This document shows positions 34,696-42,742 of a stretch of 43,425 nt of DNA, in pieces. Location: assembly GCA_910584695.1 (NCBI GenBank), contig CAJUBR010000015.1, positions 1-43,425 on the forward strand. The letters run 5' to 3'. Below the pieces are notes generated by a model. The model was not told where the DNA came from and did no database searches. It saw only the letters and a program-made list of their open reading frames with translations. Both the position numbers and the translations under genes were made by a program. Position 1 is the first letter of the stretch; each line of letters opens with the position of its first letter. This stretch comes from an uncultured Lachnospiraceae bacterium (GTDB lineage Bacteria; Bacillota; Clostridia; Lachnospirales; Lachnospiraceae).

Positions 34696-37161
34696 CTATT
34701 TATCCCCCTTTGCTGCGATCTTTGGCATAAATACCGTAGTTTCATTTACCTGTACCCCTCCTGATTCATATCTTAATATGATATGATTATCTGATAAATA
34801 TTTCTTTAATTCGTCTCCATTTAGCGTATCAGAATTTACAAAAATCTGTTCATACTCACCACTTAAAACATTATAGGCAGATACCCCTGCATACACTGCT
34901 AAACCATAATTTTGCGGTGTTTTTCCATAAGTTAAATTTTTTAATTCTGTAATTTTTTTACAATCATCAAAAGAATAGTCAACTGTTACTAAGTTACTAT
35001 ACATCATACCGTCATTCGCATCAAATTCGCCATCCGCCGTCATTGCCATCTTATCGATACTCGGATAATATGCACCTGTTATATCCTCATATTCGCCTTT
35101 TAGTGTAGTAAACAAGACTCCTTCTCCATAAATATTACCATATTTCTCATCCATAACCTTTGGTTTGTAAGCTCCGATTTCAGCCCAGATACAGCCATAA
35201 TTATAATCGTGATTGCTAGCATATGTACTTTCCATAAAGGTATCAATCTGATAATTTTTGTGTATATCTTTATCCGAATATAGATTATGATTCGAATTGT
35301 ATAAAGCCTCAAAAGTTCCGCCGCCATAACCATATGTTGCCTCTAACAATTTTGTCTTATCAACGGTAACTGTCTCCCCTTTTTTCAAATCTCCAGCCTG
35401 ATAAAAATGATTTTCAAAATTTATCACAACATTTTTTAAGTCATATATTGTATTATTGGTAACGGTTCCATCAAAACCACTTGTATAAAAGTGTAAATCG
35501 GTATCCAGACTTCCCACATCGTTTTCTCCGGATCGATTAACCGTAAACTGTGTATCCTTAAACGTTGACGTATTGTTCGTCAGCAAAGAGATTCCGTCAT
35601 TTTCATTTTTTAACATGAAATCAAAAGGAACCTCTTCCTTCCCTGTATCAAAAAGATTGTAGGAATACTGATCTGCACTATAATTAAAATTCATATATTC
35701 CTTACTCAATTTGAAGCGATACTGCTTTGCTTTCGGACAGGTAATATTCATATACACTTTTTCTGCTTTTCCTTCCTTTTCCAGCGAGATCACAGAAAAA
35801 GTATCAATAATCGGTTTTCTCACCCGGTACAAAAATCCTGTCCCATAGATCATACCGGTAAATAAAAGGGATACCACCGGAACAGCAAGCCATATCTTCT
35901 CACGCTTTTCTACTTTCTTTAATACAAGGTAGAGTATAGGACCCACAAGCACAACATAGGCAACCAGTATCAGACCATATAGTATGGTACTTGGTTTCGG
36001 GGCATTATTCATCATTTTAGCAATATTCGTCCCGTTATAGAATAAGGTGGAAGATGAAGTTCTTCCAGCATTTAAAGTGTTTTTGGCTTGTGCAACAAAT
36101 GCTACCAACATGAGAGATCTGGCGATTTCTGCTTTATCTTTATATCCGGTAATCGGTTCCATTCCAAGGTCATAGGAAAGTACAACGGTAAAACCTAACC
36201 CGGAGGGTTTCATATAAACTGTATTATCTTTGGAAAAAATGTCCATCTCTATCTCCTGTCCCTCGTCAAGAACAAACTCCATGCAGTCTACATTTTCAAG
36301 AGCTAATTCCTCGCCTTCGGTGGTCGTCCATGTCAGCTTTTTCTTTTCCAGATTTCCCAGTGTTCCGGACAAAAATTCATCGGAAAATCTATGCAATACA
36401 TTCTGATAATTGGCACCAAGGGAAAGGAGAAGCACTCCACCGCTTTCTACCCAACTCTTTAATGCCGCATATTGTTTATCTGACAGGTTTGCCGTGTCAT
36501 AATTATCAATTAAAATACAGTCAAGAACAGATAAGCCTTCTACGGTGTCCGGAAAAGATGCCGTTGTAAGCTCCAGCGTATTTGTAGTCATCTCCTCATA
36601 ATCCGATACCGGTATTCCGTCAAAATAATTAAGGGCACTATAATCATCACTTAAAACCCCTACCATGACGTTCTCACCAATACTGTGTAACGAAATCGTA
36701 TCGGTTTCTGCGTAAATGACTTTTTCATTTTCATCTAACAGTTCTATATTGATTTTCCCGCTGTTGCCAATCGATGGAGGTGTAAAAGAAAATGTCTTTG
36801 CCTCTCCCTTAGTCAGAGAGATATCTTCTGCATACGCAGCCGTCGTCTGACCAGCATTCATTACCGGCGTCATCCGAATGCTTCCGGTAAAATCCTTATT
36901 ATAGGATACGGTAATTCTGACCACCGCCGGATTATCATAAGCGGCAAATCCATCGATTCCACAGCTTGTCTCTATGGAAACATCCGTATTCTTTTTGGTA
37001 ACCGTCTTTGTAATATTGCTGTTTGTAATTGCTTTACTGTTTTGTGCTGTGTCATTGCTTCCACTTGTTTGGGTTGCCCAAGCGGTTTGGAAATTCATAA
37101 ACGTTCCCATCATTCCTAAAAGCAGCACGACAAAAAATATCCCATGTTGCACTTTCCTCAT
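34696..37161 (-). CDS. Membrane-anchored GATase-like / beta-rich protein, partner of the ABC transporter
   Basis: The 821-residue protein has an N-terminal signal sequence (1-29), an Ig-like beta region (60-155), a GATase1-like alpha/beta domain (165-330, with LDCILIDNY and SGGVLLLSLG) and two close membrane helices (392-414, 422-444). A large beta-rich domain (450-821) without recognisable motifs follows. GldG-type proteins of ABC-2 exporters also carry such GATase-like domains, so it may be the extracytoplasmic subunit of this transporter. The GATase-like regions of the triple-vWA protein look similar in type. I recognise no catalytic triad, so enzymatic activity is not claimed. RBS GAGGAG lies upstream; it is 79 bp from the preceding small gene. 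Confidence 0.75.
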   Translation of the reverse strand: MRKVQHGIFFVVLLLGMMGTFMNFQTAWATQTSGSNDTAQNSKAITNSNITKTVTKKNTDVSIETSCGIDGFAAYDNPAVVRITVSYNKDFTGSIRMTPVMNAGQTTAAYAEDISLTKGEAKTFSFTPPSIGNSGKINIELLDENEKVIYAETDTISLHSIGENVMVGVLSDDYSALNYFDGIPVSDYEEMTTNTLELTTASFPDTVEGLSVLDCILIDNYDTANLSDKQYAALKSWVESGGVLLLSLGANYQNVLHRFSDEFLSGTLGNLEKKKLTWTTTEGEELALENVDCMEFVLDEGQEIEMDIFSKDNTVYMKPSGLGFTVVLSYDLGMEPITGYKDKAEIARSLMLVAFVAQAKNTLNAGRTSSSTLFYNGTNIAKMMNNAPKPSTILYGLILVAYVVLVGPILYLVLKKVEKREKIWLAVPVVSLLFTGMIYGTGFLYRVRKPIIDTFSVISLEKEGKAEKVYMNITCPKAKQYRFKLSKEYMNFNYSADQYSYNLFDTGKEEVPFDFMLKNENDGISLLTNNTSTFKDTQFTVNRSGENDVGSLDTDLHFYTSGFDGTVTNNTIYDLKNVVINFENHFYQAGDLKKGETVTVDKTKLLEATYGYGGGTFEALYNSNHNLYSDKDIHKNYQIDTFMESTYASNHDYNYGCIWAEIGAYKPKVMDEKYGNIYGEGVLFTTLKGEYEDITGAYYPSIDKMAMTADGEFDANDGMMYSNLVTVDYSFDDCKKITELKNLTYGKTPQNYGLAVYAGVSAYNVLSGEYEQIFVNSDTLNGDELKKYLSDNHIILRYESGGVQVNETTVFMPKIAAKGDK

Positions 37162-37240
37162 TGTTTCTTCTTCTCCTCACTTTTTATTTTCTTGCATTCT
37201 ATCATAACATTTTTTTCACATGAAAAATCTTACGAGTTTC

Positions 37241-37615
37241 TTAATTATTTTTGGTTTTTCCATCTCTGATAAATGATTTTCCCACCTTTTCCTGCATCCG
37301 GTCATACTGTTCATACATCATCTGCACGCTGTTTTCCAGCAGATAATAATGCTTGATATAGGGGATCATTAAACACATCAGTGCAAAAATAAGTAAAAGC
37401 ATAGGGAAGGAAAAATTATATATAGTATATAAAAATACCATCACGGTCAAAATTGCAAACGTTATTGTTACAAGCAGATGAATCAGTCTTTCGTGGGCAA
37501 AAAATGCAATCTGCACCAGATGTTTTTTCATCTCCTCCTCCCAGTTAATATCCTCGTTTTCTGATTCTAACAGCTTACTTATATATGTAAGATACTGCCT
37601 TATTCTGTCTGCCAT
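37241..37615 (-). CDS. Small two-helix membrane protein, first gene of the operon
   Basis: The 124-residue protein has an amphipathic N-terminus rich in Glu, two membrane helices (about 44-62 and 68-86) and a charged C-terminus. I do not recognise its family. The start is placed at the ATG at 37615, 8 nt after AGGAGG; the in-frame GTG at 37621 is only 2 nt from that site. It is the first gene after the operon promoter and may be a membrane partner of the ABC/MoxR proteins downstream. Confidence 0.7.
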   Translation of the reverse strand: MADRIRQYLTYISKLLESENEDINWEEEMKKHLVQIAFFAHERLIHLLVTITFAILTVMVFLYTIYNFSFPMLLLIFALMCLMIPYIKHYYLLENSVQMMYEQYDRMQEKVGKSFIRDGKTKNN

Positions 37616-37675
37616 ATGCACATCCTCCTTTTATTTTTCATCAGGTCAATTCCCAGCACTCTTTTATTTTCAATT

Positions 37676-37704
37676 AGTATAACATTTCCTTTTATGTTCC
37701 TCAA
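37676..37704 (-). promoter_or_regulatory. Promoter of the ABC-MoxR-vWA operon
   Basis: On the minus strand TTGAGG (37704-37699) and TATACT (37681-37676) are 17 nt apart. Initiation near 37669 gives a leader of about 55 nt before the first gene. I saw no strong terminator inside the operon down to 24587. Confidence 0.65.
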
Positions 37705-37809
37705 CCAAATTAAACCCTTTTCCTGTAAGCAATAAGTTAACAGACCTGCTGGCATAACTGCTTGACCCGTTGTCTGACGTTATAAGTCCATTATAGCGGA
37801 ACCTTTCCG

Positions 37810-37834
37810 AAAAAAAACTTACATATCTTGTAAG
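37810..37834 (-). terminator. Weak terminator-like hairpin on the minus strand
   Basis: CTTACA and TGTAAG (37818-37823, 37829-37834) form a 6-bp stem followed on the minus strand by eight T residues. No minus-strand gene lies upstream of it, so its role is unclear; it might block antisense transcription from the leuA leader. The rest of 37705-37870 shows nothing I can name. Confidence 0.3.
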
Positions 37835-37879
37835 ATTCAATCATACATCCATATCCATGCTCCGGAGACAAAATTAGGG

Positions 37880-37908
37880 TTGACATCAAATATCCAATAT
37901 GTTAATCT
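37880..37908 (+). promoter_or_regulatory. Candidate promoter for leuA (distal)
   Basis: TTGACA (37880-37885) and TAATCT (37903-37908) are separated by 17 nt. A second -10, TATAAT at 37937-37942, lies closer to the T-box and has only a poor -35. Either could start the leader transcript. Confidence 0.5.
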
Positions 37909-37949
37909 TTATTTACTTGGAAAAAGTTTATATTGTTATAATTAAATAC

Positions 37950-38225
37950 TGTGATAAGGAATAGTAGGATTTCCGAAGCATTCAGAGAACTGCTGGTTGG
38001 TGTGAAGCAGTTGCAAAAGAGATTTGAACTCGCCTTTGAGTAGCCCGCTGAACATATCGATTCCGATAGGTAGGCGAGGACGGAGCCCAACCGTTATTTT
38101 AGGGAGGATATAAGACAGTTTGTCCGTATCTGCAATGAGTGCATACCATAGTGTATGAATTAGAGTGGTACCGCGTAAGTGTTTGCTTTACGTCTCTATA
38201 AATAAGAGACGTGAAGCATTTTTTT
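37950..38225 (+). promoter_or_regulatory. Leucine T-box riboswitch upstream of leuA
   Basis: The leader has the distal Stem I element around GGTTGGTGTGAAGCAG, the specifier loop GAACTCGCC with CTC (Leu) at 38029-38031, and the conserved T-box AGAGTGGTACCGCG at 38162-38175. UGGU in it can pair with the ACCA end of uncharged tRNA-Leu. Uncharged tRNA-Leu should favour the antiterminator and so turn on leuA when leucine is short. The specifier agrees with the downstream gene. Confidence 0.92.
38184..38225 (+). terminator. T-box conditional terminator
   Basis: TGCTTTACGTCTCT (38184-38197) pairs over 14 bp, including one G-T pair, with AGAGACGTGAAGCA (38205-38218), loop 7 nt, followed by seven T residues. 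It is the attenuator controlled by the T-box antiterminator. Confidence 0.9.
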
Positions 38226-38323
38226 ACTTTATCGGAACTGCCTTTTATGTCAAGATAAAAGCTGATTGCGATTTATATCCACAAAATCAAATATTTTATA
38301 AGGAAAGCGAGGTATATTTTATC

Positions 38324-40003
38324 ATGATGGATGTAACCAAGTATAAGAGAAATTATTTTATGCCGCCGGAAGAGTCCTTGGAATGGACGAAAAAAGAGTA
38401 TATTGACAAAGCTCCGGCATGGTGTTCGGTAGATTTAAGAGATGGCAACCAGGCCTTGATCGTGCCAATGAGCCTTGAAGATAAAATTGAATTCTTCAAG
38501 ATGTTAGTTGCAATTGGCTTTAAGGAAATTGAAGTCGGCTTCCCTGCCGCTTCTGAAACAGAGTACGATTTTTTAAGAGCACTGATTGACCAGAATTTGA
38601 TCCCGGATGATGTGACAATCCAGGTACTTACCCAGGCAAGACCCCACATCATCAAGAAAACCTTTGAAGCAGTAAAAGGCTGTAAGCATGCAGTCATTCA
38701 TTTATATAATTCTACTTCTCTGGCTCAGCGTGAGCAGGTTTTTAAGAAGTCCAAAGAGGAAATCATTCAGATTGCCGTTGACGGAGCCCAGATGTTACTT
38801 AACTTAACCAAACAGGATGGGGGCAACTACCAGTTTGAATATTCCCCGGAAAGCTTTACCGGAACCGAGGTGGACTTTGCATTGGAGATTTGTAATGCAG
38901 TGATCAATGTGTGGCAGCCAACATCCGATAACAAGGTTATTATCAACCTGCCTGCTACCGTTGAAATGTCATTGCCTCATGTTTATGCAAGCCAGATTGA
39001 ATACATGAGCAAGCATCTTGCAATGCGGGAAAATATTATCTTATCCTTACATCCTCATAACGACAGAGGATGTGGCGTTGCAGATTCCGAATTGGGCGTT
39101 CTTGCTGGAGCTGACCGGATTGAAGGTACTTTATTCGGAAACGGAGAACGTACCGGTAATGTAGACATCATTACATTAGCCATGAATATGTATACCCACG
39201 GAGTGGACCCGAAATTAGACTTTTCCGATATTCCTAAAATTACCAAGCTTTATGAACGTGTTACCGGAATGCACGTATACGAACGTTCCCCATATACCGG
39301 TAAATTAGTATTTGCCGCATTTTCCGGCTCTCATCAGGATGCGATTGCAAAGGGAATGCACTGGCGGGAAGAAAAGAATTTAAAGGACTGGACCGTTCCT
39401 TATTTGCCGCTGGATCCCCATGATGTAGGACGTGAATATGACGGAGATGTCATCCGTATTAATTCCCAGTCCGGCAAGGGTGGGATCGGATATATCTTAG
39501 AGCAGCGGTACGGTTTTAATCTGCCGGCGAAGATGCGGGAAGACTTGGGATATGCCGTTAAAAATGTATCCGACCATTTACACAAAGAACTGTCTCCTGA
39601 GGAGATTCTTGGAATCTTTAACAAAGAATATGTCAACATCAAAACTGCCATTAAATTAGACGAATGCCACTTTGTACAGGAGGGAAACGGTATTATTTCT
39701 ACCGAACTTACCATTAAACGTGACGGTGTTCCTAAAGTATATCACGGAACCGGAAACGGCCGGCTGGATGCCGTCTCCAATGCAATCAAGAAACATTTTG
39801 GTGTTGTATTTAAGTTAATCTGCTATGAAGAACATGCATTACAGGTGGGCTCCAATTCACAGGCCTGCTCTTACGTAGGAATTGAAATGTCCGATGGTTC
39901 CGTCATCTGGGGCACTGGCATTAAAAATGATATCATTGATGCTTCTGTATGTGCTCTGCTGTCGGCAGTTAATAAAGTATTAGATCAACAACACATCAAA
40001 TAA
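38324..40003 (+). CDS. leuA: 2-isopropylmalate synthase (type 2)
   Basis: The 559-residue enzyme condenses acetyl-CoA with 2-ketoisovalerate, the first committed step of leucine synthesis. The TIM barrel shows the metal-binding VDLRDGNQ (36-43) and HPHNDRG (243-249), and a C-terminal LeuA regulatory domain (about 430-559, with GSNSQACSYVGIE) should bind leucine for feedback inhibition. Length and sequence type match the longer, actinobacterial/fungal-like LeuA class. The frame is open 53 codons further up, but those codons run through the T-box terminator. The start is therefore set at 38324, after AGGAAAGCGAGG; the next codon is also ATG. Control is by the leucine T-box. Confidence 0.93.
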   Translation: MMDVTKYKRNYFMPPEESLEWTKKEYIDKAPAWCSVDLRDGNQALIVPMSLEDKIEFFKMLVAIGFKEIEVGFPAASETEYDFLRALIDQNLIPDDVTIQVLTQARPHIIKKTFEAVKGCKHAVIHLYNSTSLAQREQVFKKSKEEIIQIAVDGAQMLLNLTKQDGGNYQFEYSPESFTGTEVDFALEICNAVINVWQPTSDNKVIINLPATVEMSLPHVYASQIEYMSKHLAMRENIILSLHPHNDRGCGVADSELGVLAGADRIEGTLFGNGERTGNVDIITLAMNMYTHGVDPKLDFSDIPKITKLYERVTGMHVYERSPYTGKLVFAAFSGSHQDAIAKGMHWREEKNLKDWTVPYLPLDPHDVGREYDGDVIRINSQSGKGGIGYILEQRYGFNLPAKMREDLGYAVKNVSDHLHKELSPEEILGIFNKEYVNIKTAIKLDECHFVQEGNGIISTELTIKRDGVPKVYHGTGNGRLDAVSNAIKKHFGVVFKLICYEEHALQVGSNSQACSYVGIEMSDGSVIWGTGIKNDIIDASVCALLSAVNKVLDQQHIK

Positions 40004-40055
40004 AGCAGTTTAACATGATAAACTAATAGAGCCACGTGAAGTTTCCTTATGATGA

Positions 40056-40111
40056 AAAAGGCTTCCGTATACAGTCCCGGTTAAATGGTATCCTGTATAC
40101 AGAAGCCTTTT
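40056..40111. terminator. Bidirectional terminator between leuA and glyA
   Basis: AAAAGGCTTC-c-GTATACAG (40056-40074) pairs with CTGTATAC-a-GAAGCCTTTT (40093-40111): 18 pairs with one mismatch and an 18-nt loop. A-run and T-run at the ends suit termination on both strands; leuA ends at 40003 and glyA at 40130. Confidence 0.85.
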
Positions 40112-40129
40112 CCTATCTCGTTTTACTAT

Positions 40130-41365
40130 TTATGCATAAAGTGGATACTTAGATGTAATCGTCTTCACCAGCTCCACAGCCTTTGCCTCGTCCTTATCAA
40201 TAACCGCTGCCTTAATGGCATCTGCAATAATAACCATATCCTCTTCCTTTGCCCCACGGGTTGTAATGGCAGGTGTTCCTAAACGGATCCCGCTGGTGAC
40301 AAACGGTGACTTTGGATCATTCGGAACGGTATTCTTATTGGCTGTAATATGAACACGGTCAAGAAGTTTCTCCACTTCTTTGCCTGTCAAATCCAGATTC
40401 TGCAAATCGACTAACATTAAATGATTATCCGTACCGCCGGAAACAATGTGAAATCCTCTCTCCATCAATGCCGAAGCAAGGGTTGACGCATTTTTTACAA
40501 CCTGCTGCTGATATACCTTATATTCATCCGATAATGCTTCCTTTAAGCATACTGCTTTGGCAGCAATCACATGCATTAAAGGTCCTCCCTGAATCCCCGG
40601 AAATACAGCCTTGTTAAAGTTATACTTTTCATTTACTTCATTACTGGATAGAATCATACCACCTCTTGGTCCCCTTAAGGTCTTATGTGTTGTAGTAGTC
40701 GTAACATGAGCATATGGAATCGGGCTCATATGTAATCCCGCTGCCACAAGACCTGCGATATGTGCCATATCTACCATCAGTACCGCTCCTACTTCATCAG
40801 CAATCTCGCGGAAACGTTTAAAATCAATGGCTCTGGCATAAGCGGATGCTCCGGCTACAATTAACTTTGGCTGACACTCTTTTGCAATTCGCTCCACTTC
40901 GTCATAATCAATAAAGCCATCATCATTAACACCATAAGGAACCACATTAAAATATTTGCCAGACATATTTACCGGTGAACCATGCGTTAAATGTCCTCCG
41001 TGATTCAGATTCATCCCCATAAATGTATCTCCCGGTTCCATAATAGCAAAAAATGCAGCCATATTCGCCTGTGCACCGGAGTGTGGCTGAACATTTGCAT
41101 ATTCACAGCCAAACAGCTTTTTTGCCCTCTCTCTTGCCAGATCTTCTACGACATCTACATACTCACAGCCGCCATAGTATCTCTTTCCCGGATAACCCTC
41201 TGCGTACTTATTCGTAAGGGGACTTCCCATTGCAGCCATAACCGCCTTACTGACGATATTCTCCGATGCAATCAACTCAATATTTTCATTCTGTCTGTCA
41301 ATCTCATCCGTCATTGCCTTTGCTACTTCCGGGTCAAATGTGTTTACTTCATCAAAACTATACAT
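40130..41365 (-). CDS. glyA: Serine hydroxymethyltransferase
   Basis: The 411-residue PLP enzyme interconverts serine and glycine while charging tetrahydrofolate with a one-carbon unit. Visible hallmarks are ELIASENIVS (about 30-39), YAEGYPGKRYYGG (54-66), DMAHIAGL (199-206) and the PLP lysine in TTTTHKTLRGPRGG (K228). Length and motifs are full and normal. RBS GGAGG lies about 6 nt before the ATG. It stands alone, convergent with leuA, with terminators on both sides. Confidence 0.97.
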   Translation of the reverse strand: MYSFDEVNTFDPEVAKAMTDEIDRQNENIELIASENIVSKAVMAAMGSPLTNKYAEGYPGKRYYGGCEYVDVVEDLARERAKKLFGCEYANVQPHSGAQANMAAFFAIMEPGDTFMGMNLNHGGHLTHGSPVNMSGKYFNVVPYGVNDDGFIDYDEVERIAKECQPKLIVAGASAYARAIDFKRFREIADEVGAVLMVDMAHIAGLVAAGLHMSPIPYAHVTTTTTHKTLRGPRGGMILSSNEVNEKYNFNKAVFPGIQGGPLMHVIAAKAVCLKEALSDEYKVYQQQVVKNASTLASALMERGFHIVSGGTDNHLMLVDLQNLDLTGKEVEKLLDRVHITANKNTVPNDPKSPFVTSGIRLGTPAITTRGAKEEDMVIIADAIKAAVIDKDEAKAVELVKTITSKYPLYA

Positions 41366-41419
41366 CCTGCACCTCCATCAAAATATTTTACAATATTATT
41401 CTATATATGACGGTTACAA

Positions 41420-41450
41420 AAATGACGGCGCAAGTCAGACGCCGTCATTT
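41420..41450 (-). terminator. Terminator of the alpha/beta hydrolase gene
   Basis: A perfect 11-bp stem, AAATGACGGCG with CGCCGTCATTT, encloses a 9-nt loop and runs into a T-stretch on the minus strand. It lies between the hydrolase stop codon and the glyA start. Confidence 0.8.
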
Positions 41451-41525
41451 CCTAACAAGTCTTTTTTTATTTTACTATTGTTTTACGGATTGTGCAAGCT
41501 TGTTTCTGCATTTTATATCTGCCTG

Positions 41526-42455
41526 TTATAACGGAAGAACAGACCGACAAAAACAGTCAATATCCTCAAAGACTTTGTCTCTGCCTTTTTCATTATGAAT
41601 CTCATGACGCATTCCGGCATAACGGATTTCCGTCAGTTCATGATATCCCAGATGTCGCATTCTTTTTACTGCCTGATTCCATTTTTGCTCGTTGATATAA
41701 CACGGATCATCCCTGCCGGATAAAAAGAGCACCGGTAAATTCGGATTTTTCACCTGATATCCTGTGGCTTTATAGGCTATGCTCTCCAGATTCAGCAAGG
41801 TTAAAATACCATTCATGGTATATATAAACGTACACAGCGGATCTGCTTCAAATTTCTCCGCTACTGATTTTTCCACCGCAAGCCAGGCATTCTTTCGTTT
41901 TTCCTTCCTAAATTTCTTTTCAAAACTTCTCACAACAAGATTCTGCATGTGTTGTGAGCGGTATTTCATTCCACATAATCCGGCAATTGCCTTTACCAAA
42001 AGTGTTCCAACCGGAACCATATCATTATAAGCCGGACATCCCGATACAATCAGAGCATCCACCGCATCATCATGATTACGAAGATAGGCACGGACTGCCA
42101 GTGAGCCCATACTGTGTCCGTACAAAATAAGCGGTAATCCCGGATAAATCTTCCTGATATTTTGGGTTATCCTGTAAATATCCTCAATATATCCCTTTTC
42201 CATGGAATCATAACAATATCCGATATCCTCTTTCTTTTTCACACTGGCACCGTGACCTCTATTATCATGCATCACCGTAATGTAACCACGTTCTGCCATA
42301 CTCCTCATAAAGGGAAGAAAACGCTCTTTATGCTCACACATACCATGTACCATCTGCAAAATAGCAGCCGGCTTTTCCGGAACCATACAGATTCCACGGA
42401 TCACTACACCATCCCACCTAGATTCAAATGAAAATTTTCTTGTCACAATATTCAT
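41526..42455 (-). CDS. Alpha/beta hydrolase, lysophospholipase/monoacylglycerol-lipase type
   Basis: The 309-residue cytosolic protein has the Hydrolase_4 fold: oxyanion region VHGMCEHKERF (36-46), NRGHGAS (65-71), nucleophile elbow GHSMGS (S115), the acid in LSGRDDP (D249 or D250) and H284 in GMRHEI. Such enzymes hydrolyse ester bonds of lysophospholipids or monoacylglycerols; the exact substrate cannot be read from sequence. RBS AAAGGAT supports the start. No partner gene is evident. Confidence 0.88.
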   Translation of the reverse strand: MNIVTRKFSFESRWDGVVIRGICMVPEKPAAILQMVHGMCEHKERFLPFMRSMAERGYITVMHDNRGHGASVKKKEDIGYCYDSMEKGYIEDIYRITQNIRKIYPGLPLILYGHSMGSLAVRAYLRNHDDAVDALIVSGCPAYNDMVPVGTLLVKAIAGLCGMKYRSQHMQNLVVRSFEKKFRKEKRKNAWLAVEKSVAEKFEADPLCTFIYTMNGILTLLNLESIAYKATGYQVKNPNLPVLFLSGRDDPCYINEQKWNQAVKRMRHLGYHELTEIRYAGMRHEIHNEKGRDKVFEDIDCFCRSVLPL

Positions 42456-42490
42456 GATTCTATCCTTTTCTCTAAGCAGCTTTTAGCATA

Positions 42491-42649
42491 TCAAAATGTG
42501 TCATTAACTATTTTCAGATTATTCAAATCGAAACAAACCACTGCATTCTCCGATACCTGTAACTCAATTTTTAAGTTTTTCCCTTTATACTGTTCCGGGA
42601 ATTCGATAAACTGAAAATCATCCAGAGAAACATTCTGATAAACAATCTG
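42491..42649 (-). pseudogene. Decayed coding fragment, possibly a YfhO-like C-terminal remnant
   Basis: One minus-strand frame is open for 52 codons and reads like protein: QNVSLDDFQFIEFPEQY then NLKIELQVSENAVVCFDLNN. It lacks a start codon and ribosome site, since TGA precedes it. Its NLKIELQVS...LKIV pattern weakly resembles ELEVEVSRGEYAVDCLKIY in the neighbouring YfhO-like gene, suggesting an old duplicate or eroded relative. The rest of 42456-42742 shows no gene. Confidence 0.45.
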
Positions 42650-42742
42650 TCAACTTATTATATTCTAAATGTTACCACATATCGATAAATTATTCCATTA
42701 TAACTTGCACGCCTGTGTTATCTTCTCTCAGTCAACAATATT

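Noticed and set aside
37902..38090. Minus-strand 62-codon frame over the leuA leader
   Set aside because: It overlaps the structured T-box leader and has no ribosome site or protein-like features.
38165..38323. Extension of leuA to an upstream ATG at 38165
   Set aside because: These 53 codons run through the T-box core and terminator hairpin; the start at 38324 has a ribosome site and matches the family's N-terminus.
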